A stretch of 64,000 nucleotides of DNA from assembly GCA_017463105.1 (NCBI GenBank), contig JAFTPU010000008.1:82766-146765 (forward strand), read 5' to 3'. The notes below the pieces were generated by a model. The model did no database searches. It was not told where the DNA came from and saw only the letters and a program-made list of their open reading frames with translations. Positions 42,079-51,318 of the stretch are shown here, one piece after another. A program made the position numbers and the translations under genes. The number at the start of each line of letters is the position of its first letter. Position 1 is the stretch's first letter. The DNA comes from Clostridia bacterium. Its GTDB lineage: Bacteria; Bacillota; Clostridia; Christensenellales; Borkfalkiaceae.

Positions 42079-43093
42079 TGAGATTTCTTCTGTCGACAAG
42101 GCGGCTCCGCTTGTCAGTTTGATTATTCCGATTTATAATGTAGAAAAATATTTAAGTCGTTGCTTGGATAGCGTAATTGGTCAAACATATAAAAATATTG
42201 AGATTCTTCTAATCAATGATGGGAGTACGGATACTTCCGCTGAAATTGCGGAAGATTATATGCATTTAGATGATCGTATAACTGTTTATCACAAGGAAAA
42301 TGGTGGGTTGTCGTCTGCTCGCAATTATGGATTGGCATATGCAAAAGGCGCATATATATGCTTTGTTGATAGTGATGATTGGATTGCTTTGGACACAATA
42401 GAATATTCTGTAAATTTAATACTTAATTATAATGCGGATATCGTTCAATTTGGCGTGTATAAAACCAATGGTAAAAAAAATATAAAAGAAAGAAAGGAAA
42501 AAAGAATTATTCTTAGGGGGAAAGAAATAATCCATTTTTTAATGGTAAAATCTACAATAGACGATTCTTATTATGCAGCGTGGCGTTGCCTTTATACAAA
42601 AGAGGTTTTAAAAGATTTATTATTTCCTATTGGCAAAATTAATGAGGATATCGTATGGAAATATAAAGTTTTTAGTAACGCCGATTTAATAGTTGACACT
42701 TCAAAAGTTAAATATTTTTATTATAGTAATAATGGCAGTATTACAAAAAATGGATTGAAAAAGCGCGATTTTGATTTGTATGCCGCGGCAGAAGGAATTA
42801 AGGAATTAACTCAATCGGAAGAATATGGAAAAATTAAAGAATTGGGAGAAGTTAAATATGCGAGAACGAGTTTGTCGTTGCTTTGTAAAATAGCATTTTA
42901 TGGTATTTCCGATACGTCCATAAATAAAAAAGATGTAGTATCTAAGTTAAAAAAGGATTTAAAAAAAGACTTGCGATTATTGTTGCATTCGCCAATGAAG
43001 AAGAGTAGAAAAATTTTAGCGTTAATGTTCTCTATTAGCTACAATATGACGGAATGTTGCATAAGAATTGCGAAGAAATGTATTGGGAGTTAA
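42068..43093 (+). CDS. Glycosyltransferase family 2
   Basis: 341 residues. Starts with the GT2 core SLIIPIYNVEKYLSRCLDSV, LLINDGSTDTS, KENGGLSSARNYGL and DSDDW as the DxD motif. The C-terminal 150 residues are Lys- and Ile-rich and probably helical. Overlaps the previous gene by 11 bases. Adds one residue to the repeat unit. Confidence 0.88.
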   Translation: MFNNEISSVDKAAPLVSLIIPIYNVEKYLSRCLDSVIGQTYKNIEILLINDGSTDTSAEIAEDYMHLDDRITVYHKENGGLSSARNYGLAYAKGAYICFVDSDDWIALDTIEYSVNLILNYNADIVQFGVYKTNGKKNIKERKEKRIILRGKEIIHFLMVKSTIDDSYYAAWRCLYTKEVLKDLLFPIGKINEDIVWKYKVFSNADLIVDTSKVKYFYYSNNGSITKNGLKKRDFDLYAAAEGIKELTQSEEYGKIKELGEVKYARTSLSLLCKIAFYGISDTSINKKDVVSKLKKDLKKDLRLLLHSPMKKSRKILALMFSISYNMTECCIRIAKKCIGS

Positions 43094-43094
43094 A

Positions 43095-44207
43095 ATGAAG
43101 AAACTTTTAATAGTTGGATGTACAAGCACTGTTGGAGGCATCGAAACTTTATTTAAAGGGCTATTTGAAATTAAAAACGATTGTTTTGATATATCGTTTT
43201 TATGTTTTGACAATGAGTGTGCTTTTTCTGATATATATAAGAAAAATGATTATAAAATCATTGTATTACCATCTCGAAGAAAAAATCCGTTATTGTTTAA
43301 TAAGAATATAAAAACGTTCTTTCGTACAAATACTGATTTTGATTATATATGGGTTAATACTTCGTCAACTAGTATGTATCAAATCCAATATTACGGCAAA
43401 AAGTTTACGCGCGCCAAAATAATAACCCATTCACACGGAACAAATTTTGACAGTAATTCTGGGAAATTATTATATTGTTTGAATCGGTTTTTAGGTGTTA
43501 TAAACAGAAGAAAAGTAATAAAATCTACCGATTTATTTTTTGCATGTTCCTTAAAAGCAGGCATAGCATTGTTTGGCGAAGAGAACAAAGAAAAAATTCA
43601 GATTATTCGCAACGGCATCGACGCTGAAAAATTTCAATATAGCCAAGAAAACAGAGAAAAACTTAGGGAAGAACTTCATATCAAAAATGATACGTATGCT
43701 GTTGCAATGGTTGGGCGGTTATCTGAACAAAAAAACACAATCAGAGGGATAGATATCTTCAATTCGATCATTCAGGAATATAAGAACGCGCAATTACTAA
43801 TTGTTGGAGAGGGGAAATTAAGGCAGACGGTTGAAAATCGAGTAAATACATTAAAATTGCAAGAGCATGTGCAATTTTTAGGTTTACGTAATGATGTTCA
43901 CGAACTGTTTTCGGCAATAGATTTATTGCTTATGCCGTCATTATTTGAAGGGCTACCCTTAACGGCAATAGAAGCCCAGGCCGCGGGGTGTCCTTGTGTA
44001 CTGTCTGATTCTATTACAAAGGAAGTCGATATTGGCGGGACGGTTCGTTTTATGGATTTGCGCGCGGACAATACAAAATGGGCAAGGCAAATATTGGAAG
44101 TTTTAAATAGTTATGAGCACGGAAATAGAAAGGAAGGGGTGCGAATTGTTCGTATAGGGAAATATGATAAGAAGGACACATTAAAATTTATCGAAACATT
44201 TCTTTGA
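43095..44207 (+). CDS. Glycosyltransferase family 4
   Basis: 370 residues, GT-B fold. N-terminal acceptor domain starts KKLLIVGCTSTVGGIETLFKG with SFLCFDNEC; the C-terminal donor domain shows IRNGIDAEKFQYSQ, AMVGRLSEQKN and the E-x7-E motif in PSLFEGLPLTAIEAQAAG. A retaining transferase using a nucleotide sugar. ATG 43095 follows GGGAG and lies one base after the previous stop. Confidence 0.88.
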   Translation: MKKLLIVGCTSTVGGIETLFKGLFEIKNDCFDISFLCFDNECAFSDIYKKNDYKIIVLPSRRKNPLLFNKNIKTFFRTNTDFDYIWVNTSSTSMYQIQYYGKKFTRAKIITHSHGTNFDSNSGKLLYCLNRFLGVINRRKVIKSTDLFFACSLKAGIALFGEENKEKIQIIRNGIDAEKFQYSQENREKLREELHIKNDTYAVAMVGRLSEQKNTIRGIDIFNSIIQEYKNAQLLIVGEGKLRQTVENRVNTLKLQEHVQFLGLRNDVHELFSAIDLLLMPSLFEGLPLTAIEAQAAGCPCVLSDSITKEVDIGGTVRFMDLRADNTKWARQILEVLNSYEHGNRKEGVRIVRIGKYDKKDTLKFIETFL

Positions 44208-44215
44208 GGCATTTT

Positions 44216-45409
44216 ATGACAAAAAAACAAGATGATTTGCATATTTTAAAAACTAATAAGGATTCAATTTTATTTCCCTATTATTTTTTGTGCGCCTTCT
44301 TGATTTGTATGGTAACAAATAATCATCGGGCGTTATTTATTTCGGAATATGTTATTTTTTTATTATTATATATTGCAAGTTCATTTGCATATTGGATATA
44401 CAAGAAGCCGTGTATTTCAGATAATAAATTATGCATTGCTTTAATAGGTTTATTTATTTTAATGTTGTTTGTGACCGCATTAAATGTAGAAACGTTTGAT
44501 AGAGGAACATTTTTAAGTTATGTAGTATGGATTTTGACTTTGCTTTGTGTATTAATAGTTCCCCCCAATTTAAAAAGCGTCTATGCCTTGATAACTAGTT
44601 TAATTATGGGTGGAGTAATTATATCGTTGTTTGTTATAGTACAACAAAAGCATTATCATTATGAAAATACTTATAGATTTACTATTCAATTTATGAATAA
44701 TTTAGATATCGATCCCAATTATTTGGCAAGTTTTTTATATATAGCATTGGGTTTTTCGTTATATGTTTTTCAAAAGAAATCCTTGAACCTTCTTGGCAAA
44801 TTGGGCGCAGGTCTTTCAAGCATTGTTATTACATTGGCGATTATTATGACAGGGTCGCGTGCTGCTTATGTTTCAACCGCAATACTATTTATAGGAGTAT
44901 TTTTACACCAAATCATGAAAAGGAATCCCCTTGGAGTGTTGTTTGTTGTAATGTGTTGCGTTCTTGTTTTTGCCATTATTTACGCCAAATTACCGCAAGA
45001 GCTTAAAAATCGTTTTAATATTGAACAGCTTAACGATCAAAGTAATCATACTAGGCTGTCACTTTGGGGAAATGCAATAGAAACATGGTTACAGCGTCCA
45101 TTTTGGGGATATGGAGCTGGACATACTGAGGATTTAATATTCATTTATACAGGTTATAACGGAGACGCGCATAATACCTATTTGACGTTTTTACTCCATT
45201 TTGGTTTGTTTGGGTGTTTAATTTTGGTATACTGTTTTTGGAGTATCGTTAAACCTATATTGAAGAGTAAAAATATATTTTTAATCAGCTTTGTCATTGC
45301 TTTTCTATTTAACAATTTAATAATTGCGAATCATCTGGGCGCATCATTTTGGTTCCCGTTAATTATATGGTATTCTTTATTAAGAGCGAAAAACCGTATG
45401 GAAATATGA
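44216..45409 (+). CDS. O-antigen polymerase/ligase family protein (Wzy-like)
   Basis: 397 residues, about 11 membrane helices. The Wzy_C signature lies in RLSLWGNAIETWLQRPFWGY followed by GDAHNTYLTFLLHFGLFG, including the outer loop histidine. TGSRAAYVSTAILF is another family match. ATG 44216 is preferred to TTG 44204, which overlaps the upstream stop. This is a better Wzy candidate than 39744 because it lies inside the variable cassette, where polymerases usually track repeat-unit structure. Confidence 0.85.
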   Translation: MTKKQDDLHILKTNKDSILFPYYFLCAFLICMVTNNHRALFISEYVIFLLLYIASSFAYWIYKKPCISDNKLCIALIGLFILMLFVTALNVETFDRGTFLSYVVWILTLLCVLIVPPNLKSVYALITSLIMGGVIISLFVIVQQKHYHYENTYRFTIQFMNNLDIDPNYLASFLYIALGFSLYVFQKKSLNLLGKLGAGLSSIVITLAIIMTGSRAAYVSTAILFIGVFLHQIMKRNPLGVLFVVMCCVLVFAIIYAKLPQELKNRFNIEQLNDQSNHTRLSLWGNAIETWLQRPFWGYGAGHTEDLIFIYTGYNGDAHNTYLTFLLHFGLFGCLILVYCFWSIVKPILKSKNIFLISFVIAFLFNNLIIANHLGASFWFPLIIWYSLLRAKNRMEI

Positions 45410-45415
45410 GATTAT

Positions 45416-46420
45416 ATGGAAATGTTTAGTATAATAGTACCGATATACAATACGGAAAAATATTTGGCTGAATGCGTAGAGTCTGTTTTAGCTCAGACTT
45501 ATCCGAATTTTGAGCTAATATTGGTCGACGATGGCTCTAAGGATAAAAGCGGGACGATATGTGATGAGTACGCAAAAAAGGATGAGCGTATAAAAGTAAT
45601 TCATAAAGAAAATTCGGGACAAATAGCTACGAGAGCATGTGGATTGAAAATTGCGACGGGAGAATATATTGTATTTGTTGATTCAGACGATATTATCTCT
45701 TTAAACGCGTTAGAAAGAATCAAAGAGAAATTTCAGGAACATCATTGCGATATGGTTGTTTTTGACTGGTGCAAATTTTCAAAGGCTCAGGAGGCGCAGT
45801 TTGTTTTAAAACCGCAATCGGAAGATCTTTGTATTAATACGGACAAAGAACTATATAAAACTTTATTAGACGGTGATAAATATAACTCGGTATGCCGTAA
45901 AGTTGTCAAAAGAAAATTTCTGTGTGATTCGGATTATAAACATGTTTCCGCTGTTCGTTATGGCGAAGATTTACTTCAAAGTCTTGATATTATTCAACAG
46001 AAGCCCAAAACCGTTGTAATTGATGACGTGCTTTACGGATATAGAGTGAATCCGTATTCAGTGACGCATAAAGTAGATATTGAGCGTTTTGTTGAAGACC
46101 GTTTGTTTGTGCGCAAAGAAGTCTATGAGCGGATATTGCAAGAACAACTTTACGACGAAGAGGATTGGACGTGGCATCGAACAAATGAAATTGTCATAAT
46201 AACGGAGATCGCAGCGACGATTGCACTACAAAAAAATAAATATAAACAAAAAAAAGTCTTATTTAAAAAAATAAAAAACAGTGATTATTGGAAAAAGGTA
46301 ATAATTTCGGGCAGCTATAAAAAGAATAATATGAACCTTTTAAGTAGAATAAAGTGGTTTTTATTTAAAAATAATTTTTATTTTCTTTTGTTTTTTTTGG
46401 TTAGATTAAAACATATATAA
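45416..46420 (+). CDS. Glycosyltransferase family 2
   Basis: 334 residues. MEMFSIIVPIYNTEKYLAE, then LVDDGSKDKSG, HKENSGQIATRACGL and DSDD give a full GT2 core. The C-terminal part is Lys-rich and ends in a hydrophobic patch (FYFLLFFLVRL), so it may associate with the membrane. Six bases after the polymerase gene. Confidence 0.88.
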   Translation: MEMFSIIVPIYNTEKYLAECVESVLAQTYPNFELILVDDGSKDKSGTICDEYAKKDERIKVIHKENSGQIATRACGLKIATGEYIVFVDSDDIISLNALERIKEKFQEHHCDMVVFDWCKFSKAQEAQFVLKPQSEDLCINTDKELYKTLLDGDKYNSVCRKVVKRKFLCDSDYKHVSAVRYGEDLLQSLDIIQQKPKTVVIDDVLYGYRVNPYSVTHKVDIERFVEDRLFVRKEVYERILQEQLYDEEDWTWHRTNEIVIITEIAATIALQKNKYKQKKVLFKKIKNSDYWKKVIISGSYKKNNMNLLSRIKWFLFKNNFYFLLFFLVRLKHI

Positions 46421-46454
46421 AAATTCCGTCCAATTTTAAGATGAGGTCATAAAA

Positions 46455-47942
46455 ATGTCGGCTGAAATCACTCAATTAAAAAATAAAACGATGTCAGGTT
46501 TTATATGGAAATTTGGTGAGAGAATTATTGCACAACTTGTTTCTCTTGTCGTTTCCATCATTCTTGCTCGTTTGCTTACGCCTGAGGATTATAGCGTTGT
46601 CGGAATAGTGGCGATCTTTTTTGCTTTCGCCAACGTATTTATTTCCGGTGGATTTAATGCTGCGTTGATTCAAAAAAAAGACGCTGATATCGAAGATTAT
46701 TCAAGTGTTTTATTTATTAGTCTGATCTCTGCGGCACTTATATATATTATTTTATTTTTTTGTGCGCCTTTTATTGCGAAAGCTTACGATCAGGATATTT
46801 TGATCGCGGTGTTTCGAGTAATGGGGCTGACTTTGTTTATTAATGCGTTTAAGTCTGTTTTATGTGCTTACGTTTCTCGGCATTTGCAGTTTAGAAAATT
46901 CTTTTTATCTACAATTGTGGGAACGATCATTTCCGCGATTGTTGGAATTACTATGGCGGCTAACGGCTTTGGACCATGGGCATTGGTTGCGCAACAAATG
47001 ATAAATGCGACCATCGATACGATTATTCTGTTTTTTACTACACGCGTTCGATTTATTTTTAAAATTTCGAGAAACAGTACTAAGGCACTGTTCAAATACG
47101 GTTGGAAAATCTTAGTCGCTTCCAGCGTAAGTGTTTTGTATGATGAGATCAATCCTCTTATCATTGGGTTAAAATATACAGGGGCGGATTTGTCTTATTA
47201 TACCAAAGGAAAAAGTTTTCCGCAGTTGGTCAACTCAACCGTGGGGTCAACTTTATCGGCGGTTCTCTTTCCTGTAATGAGTAAAATGCAAGACGATAAA
47301 AGCGCTATTTTAAACTATACTCGTCGTTTTATGCAATTATCATCTTATTTGATTTTTCCAATGATGATAGGATTCCTTGCTGTGGCAGATAAATTTATTT
47401 TAGTGTTGTTGACAGATAAATGGTTGTCGGCGACAATTTATATACAAATTTTTTGCATTGTTTATATGTTTGATATAATTCAAACGGGGAATTTACAAGT
47501 TATAAGGGCAATTGGACGGAGTGATTTAATTTTAATTTTAGAAGTCACAAAAAAAGTATTATATGCAATTGTTATTTTATGCTTTGTTTTATTTTCAAAT
47601 AAACCCGAATATTTGGCCTTAGCAAGTATTATTAATACGGTTATTGCAACCATTATAAATACTGCGCCTAATCGTAAGTTGATAGGGTATCGATATCGTC
47701 TGCAAATAGTGGATCTGTTTCCTAACTTTTTAATGGCAATTGTTATGGGTATCGCCGTATATGCGATCGGTTTGTTAAAAATCAATATTTATCTATTATT
47801 GATTATACAAGTATTTACAGGCATTATTGTTTACTTTTTATTGAGTTTATTTTTAAAAAATCGCAATTTGAAATACATCTTAACATCCTTGAAAAATTTT
47901 TCAAGAAAAGATAAACAGGTTAAAAATGATTCGGAAAATTAA
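46455..47942 (+). CDS. Polysaccharide flippase (Wzx, PST family)
   Basis: 495 residues with about 14 hydrophobic helices. N-terminus TMSGFIWKFGERIIAQLVSL and LLTPEDYSVVGIVAIFFAF match the WzxC-like branch of the MOP superfamily. It flips the undecaprenyl-linked repeat unit to the outer face for the polymerase. Preceded by a weak GAGG and followed with a 17-base overlap by the CDP-glycerol-type transferase gene. Confidence 0.9.
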   Translation: MSAEITQLKNKTMSGFIWKFGERIIAQLVSLVVSIILARLLTPEDYSVVGIVAIFFAFANVFISGGFNAALIQKKDADIEDYSSVLFISLISAALIYIILFFCAPFIAKAYDQDILIAVFRVMGLTLFINAFKSVLCAYVSRHLQFRKFFLSTIVGTIISAIVGITMAANGFGPWALVAQQMINATIDTIILFFTTRVRFIFKISRNSTKALFKYGWKILVASSVSVLYDEINPLIIGLKYTGADLSYYTKGKSFPQLVNSTVGSTLSAVLFPVMSKMQDDKSAILNYTRRFMQLSSYLIFPMMIGFLAVADKFILVLLTDKWLSATIYIQIFCIVYMFDIIQTGNLQVIRAIGRSDLILILEVTKKVLYAIVILCFVLFSNKPEYLALASIINTVIATIINTAPNRKLIGYRYRLQIVDLFPNFLMAIVMGIAVYAIGLLKINIYLLLIIQVFTGIIVYFLLSLFLKNRNLKYILTSLKNFSRKDKQVKNDSEN

Positions 47943-49077
47943 AAGAAAAATTAAAAACATTGTAAAAAGAGTTTTGTTTGGAGGCGGTGGTTTCAGTAAA
48001 ACAATTTTATTTGAAAGTGCGCCCGATTTTTCCGATAATACCAAAGCTGTTTTCGACGAGATGATACGACGCGGCTTGAATAAACGGTATCAGATGATTT
48101 GGAAGACGTCTTCTCCCGAGGCTAAACTGGAACAATCCATAGAAAACGTTTTTTATATTGACACAAGCACAAAAAGAGGGCGTAGAACATTAACAAAAAC
48201 CCTTTATCAGGCTAAATGTTTGATTTCCTGTAATATGTTTTTGGCAGGACAGAGAAAAGGACAAACCGCATTTTATTTATCGCATGGGATTCCAATAAAA
48301 AGCGTTCGTGGATATTATACTGTTCCCACGGGGATAGATTATTGTCTTGCCACGTCCCAAGATGCGGTTGATTTAATGGCATACGAGTTAAAATTTCCGA
48401 GAGAAAAGGTGCTTCCTTTGGGTTATCCCCGCAATGATGTTTTTTCACAAGAAAAAATAAACGTTCGCAAATATTTGAACGCGACGAGCGAAAAAGTGAT
48501 TGTTTGGTATCCAACGTTCAGACAACACAAAGGCGGGGGGAATATCGCGAGCGGAAACGCATTACCTATCATACACGATATGGAAAAAGCGAAAAAATTA
48601 AATGAATGTGCAAAAGAGAATAACGTATTGCTTGTCTTAAAACCGCATTTTGCTCAAAATTTAAGTTATATTAAAAATTTGAATTTGAGCAATATCCGCT
48701 TTATCGACGATAATTTTTTCGTCGAGAATAAAATCAGTTCCTATCAGTTTGTTGGAGGATGTGACGCATTGATTACGGACTATTCTTCTATTTATTACGA
48801 TTTTACGCTTTGCGATAAACCGATTGCCGCGATATGGGAAGATATTGAAGAGTATAAAGTTAATCCCGGTCTTATCAAAGATTATGAGTTTTATATGAAA
48901 GGGGCGGAGAAAATATATAATCTAGAAGAATTTATAGGCTTTATTTCGAATGTAGCGAAAGGAATCGACTTATTAAAAAAGGAAAGAAATGAGATAAAAA
49001 ATCTTATAAATTGTTCCACAGATGGAAAGAATTCGGAACGAGTGGTAGATTTTATTATAGAAAAAGCGGGTTTATAG
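47926..49077 (+). CDS. CDP-glycerol:glycerophosphotransferase family protein (TagB/TagF type)
   Basis: 383 residues. Glyphos_transf domain: ILFESAPDFSDNTKAVFDEM, FYLSHGIPIKS (family H-G-x-P motif), LPLGYPRNDVF, VIVWYPTFRQHKG and ALITDYSSIYYDF, where H and D are the expected catalytic residues. Members move a polyol-phosphate from its CDP carrier to a sugar or polyol, as in teichoic acids and some capsules. The SDR-cytidylyltransferase fusion at 50153 could make the donor. A basic amphipathic N-terminus (RKIKRKIKNIVKRVLFG) suits membrane binding. Confidence 0.88.
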   Translation: MIRKIKRKIKNIVKRVLFGGGGFSKTILFESAPDFSDNTKAVFDEMIRRGLNKRYQMIWKTSSPEAKLEQSIENVFYIDTSTKRGRRTLTKTLYQAKCLISCNMFLAGQRKGQTAFYLSHGIPIKSVRGYYTVPTGIDYCLATSQDAVDLMAYELKFPREKVLPLGYPRNDVFSQEKINVRKYLNATSEKVIVWYPTFRQHKGGGNIASGNALPIIHDMEKAKKLNECAKENNVLLVLKPHFAQNLSYIKNLNLSNIRFIDDNFFVENKISSYQFVGGCDALITDYSSIYYDFTLCDKPIAAIWEDIEEYKVNPGLIKDYEFYMKGAEKIYNLEEFIGFISNVAKGIDLLKKERNEIKNLINCSTDGKNSERVVDFIIEKAGL

Positions 49078-49085
49078 GTACTTAA

Positions 49086-50156
49086 ATGATCGTATTATTC
49101 GTTGCTTTATTTTTACTGTGTGTTTGGGGGATAAAGTTCTCTCATTGTCATAAAGATTATATGTCAAGAGAGCAAACGGAAGCGGTAAAAGGTATATTTG
49201 CTATCATTATTCTGTTTTCGCACATGCGGGGTTATATCACGTTGTCCTCGTCTTTTGCAGATCGATCATATGGAATATTACTGAATATGATTGGTCAGCT
49301 TATGGTTGCAATATTTTTCTTTTATTCGGGATATGGCGTTATACAATCTTATAAAAATAAAGATAAGTATACGAAAACGTTTTTAAAAAATAGAATTTTA
49401 AAAACGTGGTTGCATTTTGCCGTTGCAGTAGCTTGTTATTTTATATTGTCTTTCATAATCGGAAAAACTTACTCTTGGCAAGATTATGCTTTTTGTTGGA
49501 TTGGATGGACGTCTGTTGGTAATTCGAATTGGTTTATTTTTATCGCATTATCACTGTATATATTAACTTGGGCGGCGTTTCCTATCGCGGAGAAATTTTT
49601 TAAGGCAAGGAAAAGCATAGCCGTGAGTTTTATCGTATGCGGCTTCAGCATAGTGCTTTGGTTTGTCTTTTATGTGTTTGGCAAAGAAACATGGTGGTAT
49701 GATACGTTACTTTGTTATCCTCTGGGAATGTTGTTTTCAACGGGAAAAGAAAAATTGGATTTTTACTTAGAGAAGAATAAAAGAAGTAATTATCTGATTG
49801 TTGCCGCTTCGTTCCTCTTGTTTATTGTTTCTTATTTTGGTTATCATAAAATCCCCTTTGAAAAAATAGCGATTTACAGCATTTGTGCGTGTGCTTTTTG
49901 TTTGGCAATAGTAATGTTTACGACAAAAATAAAAATCGATAATGTAGTTTTGCGCTGGTTGGGAAAAAACAGCTTCTTAATTTATATTTTACAACGCATT
50001 CCGATGATTATATTCTCGGAGGTTGGCTGGAATAGTTCAAGATATTTATTTGCGGGACTATCCATCATAGCGACGCTTTTGCTTGTAGTCGTGTTCAATA
50101 AAATCTATATGATAATAGATAAAGTATTTGAAAGAAAAAAAGGAAAACAAGAATGA
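49086..50156 (+). CDS. Membrane acyltransferase, family 3
   Basis: 356 residues, about ten membrane helices. Acyltransferase_3 features: SREQTEAVKGIFAIIILFSH with histidine at the end of helix 1, FFYSGYGVIQSYKNKDKYTK with the R/K-rich loop, and FLIYILQRIPMI late. Such proteins acetylate or otherwise acylate sugars of exported polymers. Overlaps the next gene by four bases (ATGA). Confidence 0.85.
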   Translation: MIVLFVALFLLCVWGIKFSHCHKDYMSREQTEAVKGIFAIIILFSHMRGYITLSSSFADRSYGILLNMIGQLMVAIFFFYSGYGVIQSYKNKDKYTKTFLKNRILKTWLHFAVAVACYFILSFIIGKTYSWQDYAFCWIGWTSVGNSNWFIFIALSLYILTWAAFPIAEKFFKARKSIAVSFIVCGFSIVLWFVFYVFGKETWWYDTLLCYPLGMLFSTGKEKLDFYLEKNKRSNYLIVAASFLLFIVSYFGYHKIPFEKIAIYSICACAFCLAIVMFTTKIKIDNVVLRWLGKNSFLIYILQRIPMIIFSEVGWNSSRYLFAGLSIIATLLLVVVFNKIYMIIDKVFERKKGKQE

Positions 50157-51316
50157 AGAAAGCATTGGTAGTTGGCGGAAACAGCGGAATTGGTTTGGCT
50201 CTGGTATTTAATTTAATTGAAGAAAAATATGACCATATCTATGTAGTGGGTAAGGATTTTCCTCGCGAGAGTGATATTCCGCAAGATTATAGAGCGCAAT
50301 ATTTAGAAAAAACGTCGTTTACTCGTTTGAATTTGATTAATGAAGAATATGGTTTCTTTGGCGAAATTCAAGACATTGATACGTTAATTATAACAGCCGG
50401 ATTTGGACGAGTGGCTCCATTTGAGGCATTACATGAAAAAGAGGTTGAAAATCTCATAAAATGCAATCAATTGGCGATTATTCAAATCATAAAGAAGTAT
50501 TATTCCAAGTTACATTCTCATAATGATTTTTACACTTTGGTTATGGGAAGTATCGCAGGACACGTTTGTTCTCCCTTGTTTTCCGTATACGGTGCGGCGA
50601 AATCGGGGTTATGTGCTTTTATCGAAAATTTAAACGCGGAGTTGGCGGCGCAAGGATATTCAAACCGCATATTAGACGTGTCCCCCGGAAGTATTAAAAA
50701 TACTAATTTTAACGGTGGACCTAATAATATAGAGGATCTCCTTGATATAACACGTGAAATGCTTCATAGAGCAAGAAGAAAAGAACGTTTATACATACCT
50801 CAATATAAAGAAATTTATCAAAACGTTATCGCAAGACATCAAAAAGACAGCTTGCAATATGGAGTGGAGAGTTACCATTACAAAATGCAGTCTGGTCGCT
50901 TAGATAAAAAACCGCAAGTTTGCGTTGGGTATTTGAGCGGAACGTTTGATTTATTTCATATCGGGCATTTAAATTTATTAAGAAGAGCGAAACAAGAATG
51001 CGATTACTTGATAGTCGGGGTTCATAAAGATGGGAGTTGGAAGGGCAAGGAAACCTTCATCCCTTTTGAAGAAAGAAAAGCCATTGTAAACAGTATTAAA
51101 TATGTCGACCGAGTAATCGAATCTTTTACAGAAGATTCAGACGCATATGATGTATTGCACTACGATAAATTATTTGTTGGGAGCGATTATAAAGGCTCGG
51201 AACGCTTTCAACGATATGAGAAATATTTTGAGGATAAATCTGTTGAAATTGTTTATTTTGAATATACGCAAGGGACAAGCAGTACGCAATTAAGAAAAAA
51301 AATCAAGGAGAAATAA
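50153..51316 (+). CDS. Fusion of short-chain dehydrogenase and TagD-like cytidylyltransferase
   Basis: 387 residues. Residues 1-245: Rossmann SDR with cofactor loop VVGGNSGIGLAL, active Ser in MGSIAGHV and YxxxK in SVYGAAKSG. Residues about 255-387: nucleotidyltransferase of the glycerol-3-phosphate cytidylyltransferase type, with VGYLSGTFDLFHIGHLNLLR (HIGH motif), KLFVGSDYKGSERF and the closing YTQGTSSTQLRKKI that replaces RTEGISTT. Seen: both domains look complete. Inferred: reduction of a keto-sugar or keto-polyol phosphate, then transfer to CTP, giving a CDP-polyol for the phosphotransferase at 47926. A functional analogue is Bcs1 of Haemophilus, an IspD-type plus SDR fusion making CDP-ribitol, but the cytidylyltransferase family and domain order differ here. 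Confidence 0.85.
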   Translation: MKKALVVGGNSGIGLALVFNLIEEKYDHIYVVGKDFPRESDIPQDYRAQYLEKTSFTRLNLINEEYGFFGEIQDIDTLIITAGFGRVAPFEALHEKEVENLIKCNQLAIIQIIKKYYSKLHSHNDFYTLVMGSIAGHVCSPLFSVYGAAKSGLCAFIENLNAELAAQGYSNRILDVSPGSIKNTNFNGGPNNIEDLLDITREMLHRARRKERLYIPQYKEIYQNVIARHQKDSLQYGVESYHYKMQSGRLDKKPQVCVGYLSGTFDLFHIGHLNLLRRAKQECDYLIVGVHKDGSWKGKETFIPFEERKAIVNSIKYVDRVIESFTEDSDAYDVLHYDKLFVGSDYKGSERFQRYEKYFEDKSVEIVYFEYTQGTSSTQLRKKIKEK

Positions 51317-51318
51317 GC

